The notes beneath the pieces were generated by a model, which did not search any database, was not told where the DNA came from, and saw nothing but the letters and a program-made list of their open reading frames with translations. A program made the translations under genes and the position numbers. From an uncultured Agathobacter sp. (lineage in GTDB: Bacteria; Bacillota; Clostridia; Lachnospirales; Lachnospiraceae), in the NCBI GenBank assembly GCA_944381555.1, contig CALWLL010000056.1, positions 1 through 64,000 on the forward strand: a stretch of DNA of 64,000 nucleotides, written 5' to 3'. Of the stretch, positions 46,600 to 56,748 are shown piece by piece (within the stretch, counting starts at the first letter, position 1; the number at the start of each line of letters is the position of its first letter).

Positions 46600-48670
46600 C
46601 AAGTTCTCCAGCTCTTTCTTCAATCTGTTTCTTGGCAACATCTTCCGGAGCCTGTTCATATCTTGCAAATTCATAAGAGAATGTACCGCTGCCGCTTGTC
46701 ATAGAGCGAAGCTGGGTGTTGTAGCCATACAATTCAAGGTTTGGAATATCAGCGACAATTTCCTGATATCCTTTTTCAAGCGGATTCATACCCATTACAC
46801 GGGCTCTTCTCTTATTCAGGTCACCCATAACGTCACCTGTGTATTCATCAGGGATAACCACTTTAAGAGTTGAAATAGGCTCTAATAATACAGGTGAAGC
46901 CTCCATAAATCCTTTTTTAAAGGCCTGTGCTGCGGCAACCTTAAACGCCATTTCCGAAGAATCTACCGGATGATAAGAACCATCATATAATACCGCTTTT
47001 ACCCCAAGAACAGGATAAGCTGCCAAAGGTCCTTTTTTAACCGATTCCGCAATCCCCTTTTCAACTGCCGGGAAGAAGTTCTTAGGAACAGCTCCGCCGA
47101 CTACACACTGTTCAAATACATATGGTGTTTCCTCTCCGGATGGTTCAAAGGTCATCTTAACGTGTCCATACTGTCCATGTCCACCGGACTGTTTTTTATA
47201 CTTATATTCTACGTCCGATTTCTTGCGCAGTGTTTCACGAAAAGCTACCTTCGGTCTGGAAAGTTCAATTTCTACTTTGTATTTTTCTGCCAATGTGCTT
47301 ACAACAACGTCTAAGTGCTGGTCACCCATACCATATAATAAAGTCTGTCCATTTTCTGCGTCATTTACATATGAAAGCGTTAAATCCTCCATAAGCAATT
47401 TCTGCAAAGCCTGGGAAATTTTGTCTTCATCACCTTTATTTTTTGCTTTATATCTCATAGAAACATATGGTTTGGACATCTGTGTCCGTATATAGGCAAT
47501 CGGATTATTCTTTGTAGACAGCGTATCGGTAGTCAGGGTCTTCTGCAATTTTGCCAGCGCACCAATATCTCCTGCATGTAATTCCGCGACCTCTTCTGTC
47601 TTATTGCCGCGCAGTACATACAGACGGCCCGTTTTTTCTTCGCATTCTCTGTGATAGTTATATAAAGTATCGTCTGCTTTTAATACGCCGGAGTTTACCT
47701 TGATAAGCGAATACTTTCCAATATACGGGTCCACAATGGTTTTAAATACATATGCTGATTTTGGTTTTGCAAAGTCATAATCTGCATGAAATACTTCGTT
47801 ATTAACGGTATTTATACCAGCGCATTTTCTCTTATCCGGACTTGGGAAATACTTAACGATGTCTGCCATTAACGTATACATACCGCGCGCCATTGTATTA
47901 GAGCCCATAAGCACAGGCACGATGGAACCATCCATAACATTTACACGAAGCGCCTGACGAATTTCGTCCTCTGAAAATTCATCGCCATTGAAATAACGCT
48001 CCATAAACTCTTCGGATGTTTCGGCAACTGCTTCGAGCAATGCTTCCCTGCAAATCTGTAAATTATCCTGAGAATAATCAGGAACGTCAGATTTGTCTAC
48101 GCCTCCTTTGTCATTCCAACGCTTTGCCTTCTGCTGAACAACGTTAACGTATCCTACAAACCGTTCATTTTCACGGATAGGTAAATGGAATGGTGCGATT
48201 TTCTTGCCATATAAAGCCTGCAAATCTTCTACAACCTGACGATAGCTCGCATTATCTACGTCCATTTCCGTAACAAAAATCATTCTTGGCAGATTGTATT
48301 TCTCACATATCTCCCACGCGCGTTTTGTTCCGGTCTGTATGCCGGATTTACCGGATACCACAATAACAGCCGCATCTGCTACAGAAACAGCCTCTTCTAC
48401 TTCTCCGACAAAATCAAAAAAGCCCGGTGTATCGAGGATATTCACCTTTACATCTCCCCAAGGGATTGGTACTAATGAGGTATGTATGGAGAAGGATCTC
48501 TTAATCTCTTCTTTATCATAATCACTGATTGTATTGCCGTCTGCTACAGACCCCATCCTGCTTGTAATGCCGGCAAGATATGCCAATGCTTCCACCAATG
48601 AAGTCTTGCCGCTTCCGCCATGCCCTAAGAGGACAACGTTTCTAATTTTGTCTGTTGTGTAAACATTCAT
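46583..48670 (-). CDS. elongation factor G-like GTPase (EF-G2 type)
   Basis: A 695-residue translational GTPase of EF-G shape. G1 is GHGGSGKT (16-23, where true EF-G has GHIDAGKT), G3 is DTPGFFDF (80-87) and G4 reads TEMD (134-137) instead of NKxD. Domains II to V follow, with SGGHGQYGHVKM in domain IV. These differences place it with EF-G-like paralogues rather than the main fusA; ribosomal function is uncertain. The ATG at 48670 has GGAGG upstream; the in-frame GTG at 48688 overlaps that site. A promoter lies ahead, and the propeller gene overlaps its end. Confidence 0.9.
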   Translation of the reverse strand: MNVYTTDKIRNVVLLGHGGSGKTSLVEALAYLAGITSRMGSVADGNTISDYDKEEIKRSFSIHTSLVPIPWGDVKVNILDTPGFFDFVGEVEEAVSVADAAVIVVSGKSGIQTGTKRAWEICEKYNLPRMIFVTEMDVDNASYRQVVEDLQALYGKKIAPFHLPIRENERFVGYVNVVQQKAKRWNDKGGVDKSDVPDYSQDNLQICREALLEAVAETSEEFMERYFNGDEFSEDEIRQALRVNVMDGSIVPVLMGSNTMARGMYTLMADIVKYFPSPDKRKCAGINTVNNEVFHADYDFAKPKSAYVFKTIVDPYIGKYSLIKVNSGVLKADDTLYNYHRECEEKTGRLYVLRGNKTEEVAELHAGDIGALAKLQKTLTTDTLSTKNNPIAYIRTQMSKPYVSMRYKAKNKGDEDKISQALQKLLMEDLTLSYVNDAENGQTLLYGMGDQHLDVVVSTLAEKYKVEIELSRPKVAFRETLRKKSDVEYKYKKQSGGHGQYGHVKMTFEPSGEETPYVFEQCVVGGAVPKNFFPAVEKGIAESVKKGPLAAYPVLGVKAVLYDGSYHPVDSSEMAFKVAAAQAFKKGFMEASPVLLEPISTLKVVIPDEYTGDVMGDLNKRRARVMGMNPLEKGYQEIVADIPNLELYGYNTQLRSMTSGSGTFSYEFARYEQAPEDVAKKQIEERAGELVEIEE

Positions 48671-48706
48671 ATTGTAAAAACCTCCCACAAAAATTAGTAT
48701 GGTTAT

Positions 48707-48735
48707 ATTGTACTATTTTTTTATAGCTTCCACAA
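48707..48735 (-). promoter_or_regulatory. candidate vegetative promoter of the EF-G-like gene
   Basis: Minus-strand TTGTGG (48730-48735) and TACAAT (48707-48712) are spaced by 17 bases. The predicted start lies about 30 bases before the ATG. Confidence 0.55.
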
Positions 48736-48815
48736 CTGTTTTATGCATTTTTCACATTATTTTTTCAAATTTTCTGACTTTTTCAATTTAATCATGAAAA
48801 AATCATGCGAAACTC

Positions 48816-48844
48816 TTGGACATCATTTCAAAATGTAGTAGAAT
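48816..48844 (+). promoter_or_regulatory. candidate vegetative promoter of tyrA
   Basis: TTGGAC (48816-48821) and TAGAAT (48839-48844) are spaced by 17 bases. The leader of about 39 bases ends in a small inverted repeat that contains the ribosome site. Confidence 0.55.
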
Positions 48845-48889
48845 AGTATCAATTATTTTCACCTACTATTAATCCCAGAGAGGTTCTCT

Positions 48890-49987
48890 ATGATACTAAA
48901 AAAAATTGGATTTATCGGTTTAGGACTTATCGGAGGTTCTATTGCCAAGAAAATCAAAACAAACCATCCGGATTGTGAAATTATTGCTACTGCACATCGC
49001 GAAAATACAATTAAAAAGGCTTACGAAATCGGTTTGATTACCAACAACGTTCTTCTTCCGCTTACCGCCTTTTGTGATTGTGACATGATATTTCTCTGTG
49101 CTCCCGTTGAAAAAAACATTGCATATCTGTCAGAATTAAAAGATATAATCAAACCCGGCTGCATTATCACTGACGTCGGAAGCACAAAATCCCAGATTCA
49201 CAAAGAAGTAATTGCTTTACATTTGGAGGAAAACTTCATCGGCGGACACCCTATGACAGGTTCGGAGAAAACAGGCATATCTAATGCAAATGAATATCTT
49301 CTGGAAAATGCATACTATATCATCACGCCAACCGGTCAGACCAGCGAGAAGCAATTACAGGATTTCTATCAATTAGTAAAAGAACTTGGCTCGCTTCCGC
49401 TTGTTCTGGACTATGAAACACATGATTATGCAACTGCGTCTATCAGCCATCTTCCGCATATGATTGCATATGCTTTGGTAAATCTGGTTAAAGATATTGA
49501 CGACGAAAAAGAAACCATGAAAACGATTGCAGCAGGAGGATTTAAAGATATTACAAGAATTGCTTCCTCCTCTCCTGTTATGTGGGAAAATATCTGCATG
49601 ACAAATAAAGAGCAGCTTTTAAAACTTATGGATATGTATATTGATTCTCTTAAGGAACTTCGAAATGATATCCATGAATCCAAATCACAAGCACTTATTG
49701 ATAAATTCCAGAGTGCAAAGGATTACAGAGATTCCATCGCTGTTTCAGGCGTAAAATCACAAAACCGCGTGCATGAAATCTTTCTTGATTTAGTCGACGA
49801 AGCAGGTGGAATTGCCATAATTGCAAGTATTCTTGCATTTAAAGGCATTTCTATCAAGAACATTGGCATTGTTCATAACAGAGAATTTGAAGAAGGCGTG
49901 CTGCATATTGAATTTTACGACGAAAACGCATTAGAGCTTGCCATTTTGTTATTACAGGAAAAGAATTATATCATCTACAGACGCTAA
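48890..49987 (+). CDS. tyrA: prephenate dehydrogenase
   Basis: NAD(P)-dependent conversion of prephenate to 4-hydroxyphenylpyruvate, the tyrosine branch. The Rossmann motif GLGLIGGSIAK (11-21), CAPVEKN, ITDVGSTKS, GGHPMTGSEKTG and SHLPHMIA are present; a C-terminal ACT-like domain (about 295-365) suggests end-product regulation. Length is 365 residues. It is alone on the plus strand, facing aroA across a shared terminator. Ribosome site GAGAGG lies within the repeat AGAGA-GGT-TCTCT just before the ATG. Confidence 0.94.
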   Translation: MILKKIGFIGLGLIGGSIAKKIKTNHPDCEIIATAHRENTIKKAYEIGLITNNVLLPLTAFCDCDMIFLCAPVEKNIAYLSELKDIIKPGCIITDVGSTKSQIHKEVIALHLEENFIGGHPMTGSEKTGISNANEYLLENAYYIITPTGQTSEKQLQDFYQLVKELGSLPLVLDYETHDYATASISHLPHMIAYALVNLVKDIDDEKETMKTIAAGGFKDITRIASSSPVMWENICMTNKEQLLKLMDMYIDSLKELRNDIHESKSQALIDKFQSAKDYRDSIAVSGVKSQNRVHEIFLDLVDEAGGIAIIASILAFKGISIKNIGIVHNREFEEGVLHIEFYDENALELAILLLQEKNYIIYRR

Positions 49988-49991
49988 TCAC

Positions 49992-50039
49992 AAAAACACC
50001 CTGTATTCCATATACTCTACGTGGATACAGGGTGTTTTT
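49992..50039. terminator. bidirectional terminator between tyrA and aroA
   Basis: AAAAACACCCTGTATTCCA pairs with TGGATACAGGGTGTTTTT with one bulged base. T runs on both strands allow it to end both converging transcripts. Confidence 0.87.
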
Positions 50040-50058
50040 ATATACTTTGCAATAAACT

Positions 50059-51369
50059 CTAATAAACGGAATCTTCTAACACTTCAAAGTAATTCTCAAA
50101 TGTTTTTCGCGTACAGCCCGGGTTTTTGATTCTCATCTCTCCTGTTACGACCCCTGGCAGCGAAAACGCCATAGCCACACGGTGATCGTCATAGGTTTCA
50201 ATTTCACAAGGCTTTGGCTTTCCAGGCAAAATAAAAATATTACCTTCTTCACAAATTGCTAAAACTCCCATCCGAAGAAGATTCTGTAAGATTGCATCAA
50301 TCCGGTTACACTCCTGAAACCGAATATGTCCTACGTTCATAATGCATACTTTAGAGGAAGCAAATGGCGCTATTGCAGCCAGAGTAAGCGCCTGGTCGGA
50401 AAATCCTGCCAAATCAAAAGAACCTCCGCAAAAATGCTCTCTTGGCGGATACATTTTTACGCCATCCGGTTTTTCCTCTAATGTACACCCCATCCTGTCT
50501 AACACATTCAAAAATTTAATATCACCCTGAAGGCAATTCATATGAACGTTCTTAACCGTTACAGAAACCTTAAGAAGCGGGCTTAAAGCATAGAAATAAC
50601 ATGCTGCCGATACATCCGGTTCTACAACATAATCCCTTGCCTGATAGCCTTTGTCAGAACGTCTGCGATAGCTTCCCGTAATGGTTTTTTCCATTGTAAC
50701 ACCAAACTGGGACATCATACGAAGCGTCATATTTACATAAGCCATTCCATGAATGCCTGTCATACCAATCATAAAATGCTGCGGTAACAATACTGAGGTA
50801 ATCAGCAATGCACTCAAAAACTGACTGCTTTTCTCAACATCTATTGTAACAGAGCTTCTTTTGCACTCAAATTCTCCGATTATAAAAGGAAAATGATATG
50901 GTTCTTCTTCATATATGATTTTGCTCCCCATTTCTTCTAAAGCCTCTAACAGTTCTTTCATGGGGCGCTTTTTCATCTGCTCTGAGGCATCAATACGATA
51001 TCTTCCCTCTGATAAGGCAAGAAAAGCCGTAAGAAAACGGGCAGCGGTTCCCGCGCTTCCAACATACACGGTTGCATCAACATCACCATCTTTTCCTGAT
51101 TTGGCACAAGGAATTTCTCCGCCGCAGCCAACAATGGTAACTGTTTCGTTTGACTCATCAAGCGCCACAAAAAAACCTAAATCAATCAACGCCTGCATAA
51201 AATAGCGCGAATCATCACTAAAAAGCACTCCATGAAGCACACTTGTCCCCTCAGCCAACGCCGCCAAAAGCAGCGCTCTGTTCGTTATGCTCTTAGAACC
51301 CGGAACACTTGCGGCTATATCATGAACCTTTTCTGCTTTTTTTACAATATATATACTACTGTTTTCCAT
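50059..51369 (-). CDS. aroA: 3-phosphoshikimate 1-carboxyvinyltransferase (EPSP synthase)
   Basis: Joins phosphoenolpyruvate to shikimate-3-phosphate, the step before chorismate synthase. Substrate motifs SKSITNRALLLAALAEG, the GSAGTAARFLTAFL loop, KRPMKELLEAL and DDHRVAMAFSL are all present over 436 residues. The PEP loop reads GSAGTAAR where class I enzymes have GNAGTA.R, so glyphosate sensitivity cannot be predicted by eye. The start ATG has AGGAG about 12 bases upstream. It lies after the PilZ gene and supplies chorismate for tyrA and pheA nearby. Confidence 0.93.
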   Translation of the reverse strand: MENSSIYIVKKAEKVHDIAASVPGSKSITNRALLLAALAEGTSVLHGVLFSDDSRYFMQALIDLGFFVALDESNETVTIVGCGGEIPCAKSGKDGDVDATVYVGSAGTAARFLTAFLALSEGRYRIDASEQMKKRPMKELLEALEEMGSKIIYEEEPYHFPFIIGEFECKRSSVTIDVEKSSQFLSALLITSVLLPQHFMIGMTGIHGMAYVNMTLRMMSQFGVTMEKTITGSYRRRSDKGYQARDYVVEPDVSAACYFYALSPLLKVSVTVKNVHMNCLQGDIKFLNVLDRMGCTLEEKPDGVKMYPPREHFCGGSFDLAGFSDQALTLAAIAPFASSKVCIMNVGHIRFQECNRIDAILQNLLRMGVLAICEEGNIFILPGKPKPCEIETYDDHRVAMAFSLPGVVTGEMRIKNPGCTRKTFENYFEVLEDSVY

Positions 51370-51421
51370 TCAAATTACCAACTCCTAAGAAAACTTTTCC
51401 AAGGGCGAAAACGTTCGCCTC

Positions 51422-51760
51422 TTATAATTCGTTAAAAATCTGATAAATATCGATTTTTAATGCATCCGTTTCTGTCATACCGATAAACTCCGCACCGTAT
51501 GTATAACCCTCTTCTATTGTATCCCGGCGTACAATCTCAATGACTGCATCTATCACCTCTCCGGTCCATATGGTCAGTCTTGTATCATAGTAAGTACCAA
51601 CCTCCAGCTTCTGCTTCGCCTTAAACCCGATTCCACCGCGAGACAGATTCATTATACCAACATGAACAAATTTCAAAGTAGTTATATCATCTCTATCCAG
51701 ACGTTCTAACTGTACCGTAACATCAAGATCCAGACGTTTGTGTTTTCTCTTTTCTTCCAT
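51422..51760 (-). CDS. PilZ-domain protein, putative c-di-GMP receptor
   Basis: A 112-residue single-domain protein. The PilZ ligand motifs are both present: a basic RKHKR stretch at the N-terminus (RxxxR type) and NLSRGG (D/NxSxxG) in the middle. It should bind cyclic di-GMP, but the output is unknown because there is no second domain. AAAGGA precedes the ATG. It lies between queA and aroA with 50-70-base gaps on both sides and no related signalling gene nearby. Confidence 0.88.
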   Translation of the reverse strand: MEEKRKHKRLDLDVTVQLERLDRDDITTLKFVHVGIMNLSRGGIGFKAKQKLEVGTYYDTRLTIWTGEVIDAVIEIVRRDTIEEGYTYGAEFIGMTETDALKIDIYQIFNEL

Positions 51761-51830
51761 ACAGTCTTATCCTTTCCTGTAAAAGATTGTTACATTTTTA
51801 TCATATAACGTATTTGATTATTTTACAAGC

Positions 51831-52871
51831 CTATTTATCAAGGATTAACATGGCATCTCCAAAACTAAAAAATCGGTAGCGTTCTTCGACTGCCTGCTTA
51901 TATGCGGCAAGCACATGTTCTCTTCCTGCCAAAGCTGACACAAGCATAACAAGCGTAGATTCCGGCAGATGGAAATTGGTAATGAGTCCGTCAATCACCT
52001 TAAACTGATAGCCCGGATAAATAAATATTTCTGTCCATCCGCTGCATCCATGCAGCATACCTTTTTCATCCGCAGCCGCTTCTAGTGTTCTCGTGCTGGT
52101 TGTCCCAACAGAAATCACACGATTTCCTGCCTCCTTTGCCCTGTTAATTTTATCGGCTTCCGACTGCTCAATATTATAAAACTCGGAATGCATATGATGG
52201 TTTAACAGGTTCTCTTCTTTTACCGGACGGAAAGTTCCAAGACCAACATGAAGGGTTACCTCCGCAATCTCTACGCCTTTCTCTCTTACCTGCTGTAACA
52301 ATTCCGGCGTAAAATGAAGACCCGCAGTAGGCGCTGCCGCAGAACCATCATACTTAGCATAAACTGTCTGATAACGGTTTTTATCCTGAAGCTGGTGTGT
52401 AATGTATGGCGGCAAAGGCATCTGTCCAAGTTTATCCAGTATTTCTTCAAAAATCCCTTCATAGTGAAACTGAATCAGACGGTTTCCCTCTTCCACAATA
52501 TCTATGACTTCTCCGGTTAACAAGCCCTCCCCAAAGATAATCTTTGTCCCCGGTTTTGCTTTTTTCCCTGGTTTTACCAAGGTTTCCCATACATCATTTT
52601 CTTTCCGTTTTAATAACAGAACTTCAATCGTTGCACCTGTCCCCTCACGTACACCCATAAGGCGTGCAGGGATTACCCTGGTGTTATTCACAACAAGGCA
52701 ATCGCCTTCCTGAAGATAATCTAAAATATCACGAAAGACACGATGCTCAACCTCACCTGTCTTCTTATCTAAGACAAGCAGTCTTGAGCCGGCTCTGTCT
52801 TCTAACGGATCCTGTGCAATCAGTTCTTCCGGCAAATCAAAATAAAAATCTGACTTTAATAACTGTTCCAT
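51831..52871 (-). CDS. queA: tRNA preQ1(34) S-adenosylmethionine ribosyltransferase-isomerase
   Basis: Builds epoxyqueuosine from preQ1-tRNA with S-adenosylmethionine. The family blocks [37 protein letters not shown] and THTLEAA-like TSTRTLEAA are present over 346 residues, with [15 protein letters not shown] near the C-terminus. AAAGG precedes the ATG. It lies 11 bases after pheT; this pairing is probably an operon, but no functional link is evident beyond tRNA biology. Confidence 0.95.
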   Translation of the reverse strand: MEQLLKSDFYFDLPEELIAQDPLEDRAGSRLLVLDKKTGEVEHRVFRDILDYLQEGDCLVVNNTRVIPARLMGVREGTGATIEVLLLKRKENDVWETLVKPGKKAKPGTKIIFGEGLLTGEVIDIVEEGNRLIQFHYEGIFEEILDKLGQMPLPPYITHQLQDKNRYQTVYAKYDGSAAAPTAGLHFTPELLQQVREKGVEIAEVTLHVGLGTFRPVKEENLLNHHMHSEFYNIEQSEADKINRAKEAGNRVISVGTTSTRTLEAAADEKGMLHGCSGWTEIFIYPGYQFKVIDGLITNFHLPESTLVMLVSALAGREHVLAAYKQAVEERYRFFSFGDAMLILDK

Positions 52872-52882
52872 TCTTAGCCTTT

Positions 52883-55303
52883 CTAACTTCTTAATTCAGC
52901 ACCAATGGCTTTATTTAACTGTTTTAAAATCTTCTTAACAAATGCATCTACCGATTCCGGTCCAAATGCCTCTTCCTTTGGTGTAAATAAAACCGTAAAT
53001 GCCATGCTCTTCTTGTCCCCGCCAATCTGAGCGCCTTCATAGATATCAAATAGTTTGATGCTCGTAATATACTTGCAGGCATTTTTCATAACTGCTTCAA
53101 TTTCTCCGCAAGTTACGTTCTTATCTACTACAATCGCCAAATCACGCTGTTCTTGCGCATATTTTGGAAGCGGTGTAAACACAGCTTTTTTGCCATACCA
53201 CTGTGATAACACTTCTAAATCGATCTCCATGATATACATTGGTACACGAAGGTCGCACTCCTCTGCAATATCATATGCCAGTTTTCCAAGATAACCGACT
53301 TCCACGCCTTCACAGCTAATACTTGCTGTCTGGTATGGATGTAAGAATGTTTTTGTAGTATTTGCATATGAGAACGATACATGTAAAACATCTGCAACTT
53401 TTTGTGCAATTCCCTTTAATGTGTAGAAGGATTCTTTTTCTCCAAATACGGCTGCACAAAGCGTCTGGCGTTCATCCGGATACTCCGTAAGCGGAAGTTC
53501 CTTTGGAATGAACTTTTTCGCAATTTCAAATAATCTTCCTTCTAAATTACCCTTCTTCTGGTTGCGGGAAACCGCATTAATCATAGAAGCAGCAAGTGTT
53601 GTTCTCATAAGTGACAGTTCCTCACTGATTGGATTCATAATACGGATTGCATGACGCTCCATAGCATCCGCAGGGAGTTTTAACAAATCCAAATCCGATG
53701 GAGAAAAGAACGAATAATGAATACATTCATGTGCGCCTGTACTGCAAAGTGCTTTTTTCAAACGCAGCTCTGTCTTCTGCTGTAAGTTTTCACCGCCAAC
53801 CGTAACCTGGGCTGTTGGCATGAAGGCAGGTACAATATGGTCATAGCCATACATACGAATGACTTCTTCTGCAACATCCTGATAGCCTTCCATATCTTCA
53901 CGATATGCCGGAATCTGTAAGGTTAAAGTATCCTTGTCTATTTTGGGTTCAAAGCAGAGATTTGTCATAATACGCACAATATCTTCATTCGGAACGGTTA
54001 TTCCAAGTACTGCGTTTACTTTGTTTATACTTACGGATAGTTCATGTGGATTTACACTATTTCCCGTGTTTACATCTGCGTGCATTCTGGAAACCTTGCC
54101 GCATCCCAATTCCTCTATTAAATGAAGGGCACGTTTCATAGCCATAACGGTTGCATATTCGTCAACGCCCTTCGCATAGCGGGCGCTAGAGTCGGATGTT
54201 TTTCCTACGGCTCGTGAGGTTCTGCGGATGTTATCACGCGCAAATTTTGCAGATTCAAACAATACATCTGTTGTTGTATCTTTGATTTCTGAATTTAAAC
54301 CGCCCATAACACCTGCCAAAGCAACCGGCTTTACACCATCGCAGATTAACATATTTTCTGTGGTAAGCGTAAGTTCTGTCTCATCTAATGTAACGATTTT
54401 CTCGCCCTCTGCTGCACGGCGGACACATATTGTATCTCCTTCTAAGGTCGAATAATCAAATGCGTGCATTGGCTGTCCAAGTTCTTTTAAAATATAGTTT
54501 GTGATATCTACCACGTTAGAAATTGCACCGATACCAACTAACTGTAATCTGCGCTTCATCCAAAGCGGAGATTCGGCAATTTTAACATCATGTACATAAT
54601 GCGCGCTATATCTCGGGCAAAGTTCCGGACAATCTACACTTACCTTGAAGTTTTCAATGGTCACCTCATCTTCTGTATAGTCCAAAGCCGGAGCCTTAAA
54701 TGGTTTTCCAAGCACTGCGGCAATTTCTCTGGCAATACCTGCAATGCTCTGACAATCCGGACGGTTTGCTGTAATTGCAATATCAAAAATCCAGTCATCC
54801 AGCCCAAGAATCGGTTTTACATCTGCACCCACAGGTATATCCTCCGGTAAAACAAGCAGTCCGTTGTAATCCGCACCCGGATACATATTCTCGTTTACAC
54901 CAAGTTCTACACCGGAGCAAAGCATTCCATGAGACTCTACGCCGCGTAATTTGCCTTTTCCAATCGTCATGACGCCTTCTACTGTCTTGTGGTCTTTTGC
55001 TGTAGCATAAACCGTTGCTCCAACAAGCGCTGCCGGGAATTTGCCTCCGGCATGTACATTATCTGCCCCGCAGCAAATCTGGAAGGTTCCATGCTCGCCG
55101 CAATCCACCTGACATACATGAAGATGGGTATCCGGAATCGGTTCGCATTCCAATACATGTCCAACTACAACCTTGCTTATGTCTTTTCCTACTTCATACA
55201 ATTCTTCTACTTCAAAGCCACAGGAGAATAATTTATCCTCTAACTCCTGCGGAGTAATATCGATATCTACATAATCTTTTAACCAGCTTAATGGTGCTAA
55301 CAT
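52883..55303 (-). CDS. pheT: phenylalanyl-tRNA synthetase beta subunit
   Basis: The beta subunit of the heterotetrameric synthetase. The 806-residue protein has the N-terminal tRNA-binding OB domain (about 40-155), the B3/B4 editing domain (about 210-385), B5 (about 405-475), the catalytic-like core ([26 protein letters not shown]) and the C-terminal FDX-ACB domain (about 710-805, [13 protein letters not shown]). Length and domain order are standard. It follows pheS by 49 bases and shares the upstream T-box. Confidence 0.96.
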   Translation of the reverse strand: MLAPLSWLKDYVDIDITPQELEDKLFSCGFEVEELYEVGKDISKVVVGHVLECEPIPDTHLHVCQVDCGEHGTFQICCGADNVHAGGKFPAALVGATVYATAKDHKTVEGVMTIGKGKLRGVESHGMLCSGVELGVNENMYPGADYNGLLVLPEDIPVGADVKPILGLDDWIFDIAITANRPDCQSIAGIAREIAAVLGKPFKAPALDYTEDEVTIENFKVSVDCPELCPRYSAHYVHDVKIAESPLWMKRRLQLVGIGAISNVVDITNYILKELGQPMHAFDYSTLEGDTICVRRAAEGEKIVTLDETELTLTTENMLICDGVKPVALAGVMGGLNSEIKDTTTDVLFESAKFARDNIRRTSRAVGKTSDSSARYAKGVDEYATVMAMKRALHLIEELGCGKVSRMHADVNTGNSVNPHELSVSINKVNAVLGITVPNEDIVRIMTNLCFEPKIDKDTLTLQIPAYREDMEGYQDVAEEVIRMYGYDHIVPAFMPTAQVTVGGENLQQKTELRLKKALCSTGAHECIHYSFFSPSDLDLLKLPADAMERHAIRIMNPISEELSLMRTTLAASMINAVSRNQKKGNLEGRLFEIAKKFIPKELPLTEYPDERQTLCAAVFGEKESFYTLKGIAQKVADVLHVSFSYANTTKTFLHPYQTASISCEGVEVGYLGKLAYDIAEECDLRVPMYIMEIDLEVLSQWYGKKAVFTPLPKYAQEQRDLAIVVDKNVTCGEIEAVMKNACKYITSIKLFDIYEGAQIGGDKKSMAFTVLFTPKEEAFGPESVDAFVKKILKQLNKAIGAELRS

Positions 55304-55352
55304 ATCTATTTACCAAACCTTTCTATCTTTCTCTTGTTTCAGGATACAAAAC

Positions 55353-56381
55353 TTATTTGTCATTTAACTGATTTAATACTTTGATATCAGATTCAAATAA
55401 CAGTTTGATGTTATTGATACCGTATTTGAGCATTGCTGTACGTTCAATACCGATACCAAAGGCAAATCCGCTGTATTCATTGGTATCAATACCGCAATTC
55501 TCCAATACCTTGTTATTTACAACACCTGCACCAAGGATTTCTATCCAGCCGGTACCCTTACAAAGCTTACAGCCCTTTCCGCCACATTCAAAACAACTGC
55601 AATCTACTTCTACCGAAGGTTCCGTAAAAGGAAAATAAGACGGGCGGAGACGGGTTTTTGTTCCTTCTCCGTAAATCTTTTTAACAAATTCATCCAACAT
55701 ACCCTGTAAGTCACAAAGCGTAATGCCTTTATCTACTACAAGGCCCTCCATCTGTGTAAACATCGGTGAATGGGTTGCATCATCATCCGAACGGAACACC
55801 TTCCCCGGAGATAAAATCTTAATCGGCGGCTGCTTTTTCTCCATTACATGAATCTGTCCGGCAGACGTCTGTGTTCTGAGCAGGAACTCAGAAGACAGAT
55901 AAAAGGTATCCTGCATATCTCTTGCCGGATGATCCTGCGGGGTATTTAAGGCCGTAAAGTTATAATAATCCGTTTCAATTTCCGGTCCTTCATAGATTTC
56001 AAAGCCCATTCCTGCAAAAATATCAATAATTTCATTACGAACCAGAGTAATCGGATGGAGGTTTCCTTCTGCGGTTTCAACAGCCGGTAAGGAAATATCG
56101 ATCTTCTCCGCTTCATATCTGGCAAGCAATTCTTTTTCTTTCATTTTTTCATCAAGCTCGCCGATGAAGCCTAACGCCCATTCCTTAAGCTCGTTTACAC
56201 CTTTTCCGTAAGCGGCTTTCTCTTCGTTTGGAATGTTCTTCATCTCTTTCATGAGAAGACCGATTTTACCAGTCTTTCCATCTAAGAATTTTTTTCTGAA
56301 TTCATACACTTCTTTTGCAGAAGCAAGCGCTTCTGCACCGGCAATAATCTCTTCTTTGATTGCTTCTAAATTTGCGTTCAT
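55353..56381 (-). CDS. pheS: phenylalanyl-tRNA synthetase alpha subunit
   Basis: The catalytic alpha subunit. Class II motif 2 and 3 blocks are seen: [41 protein letters not shown] and [15 protein letters not shown]. The [14 protein letters not shown] insertion, with two CxxC pairs, is a putative zinc knuckle found in many bacterial PheS. The ATG at 56381 has GGAG upstream; a longer frame to 56411 runs into the T-box terminator. At 342 residues it is full length. Transcription is controlled by the T-box just upstream. Confidence 0.96.
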   Translation of the reverse strand: MNANLEAIKEEIIAGAEALASAKEVYEFRKKFLDGKTGKIGLLMKEMKNIPNEEKAAYGKGVNELKEWALGFIGELDEKMKEKELLARYEAEKIDISLPAVETAEGNLHPITLVRNEIIDIFAGMGFEIYEGPEIETDYYNFTALNTPQDHPARDMQDTFYLSSEFLLRTQTSAGQIHVMEKKQPPIKILSPGKVFRSDDDATHSPMFTQMEGLVVDKGITLCDLQGMLDEFVKKIYGEGTKTRLRPSYFPFTEPSVEVDCSCFECGGKGCKLCKGTGWIEILGAGVVNNKVLENCGIDTNEYSGFAFGIGIERTAMLKYGINNIKLLFESDIKVLNQLNDK

Positions 56382-56431
56382 CACTTTTTCTCCTTTTTTA
56401 TGTTTTCTCAAAACGTTTTGTTAAAAAGGAC

Positions 56432-56690
56432 AAAAAAATCGTCCCTTTTAAGCAAAAGGGACGAATATAAATCCGCGATACCACCCTGATTCCTACTATC
56501 TGTCAGACTATAGGCACTCATTAACTGCGTAACGTGCAGTGCGGCGTCTTGGGCTATCGTATATCTTTACTTAGATAATATTTTCACCCGAGCAACTCCT
56601 GTGGGAATTTCAGTATATAATCAGCGCTTAAGGGAACTTACAGCCGATGATTCCCTCTCTCTGAAAGAATAATTATCACTTACTAAACAC
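56432..56690 (-). ncRNA. T-box leader upstream of pheST
   Basis: The 367-base gap between pheS and pheA holds a T-box on the minus strand. The T-box sequence AGGGTGGTATCGCGGAT maps to 56471-56487; its UGGU bulge is complementary to ACCA, the 3-prime end expected for tRNA-Phe. A stem I region lies near 56570-56680, with GAAATTCCCAC at 56601-56612 offering a UUC (Phe) triplet at 56605-56607 as the likely specifier. The leader ends in a terminator at 56440-56463. Uncharged tRNA-Phe should favour read-through into pheST. Beyond the leader, a weak hairpin (56711-56740) may end pheA. Confidence 0.9.
56440..56463 (-). terminator. regulated terminator of the T-box leader
   Basis: CGTCCCTTTT pairs with AAAAGGGACG around AAGC, and the minus strand continues with TTTTTTT. 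The 3-prime part of the T-box sequence lies immediately upstream, as needed for the competing antiterminator. Confidence 0.9.
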
Positions 56691-56748
56691 ATTCATAGTC
56701 TTTAATTATTAAAATCTTATGATAGTTTAGCATAAGTTTTTGCAAAAC

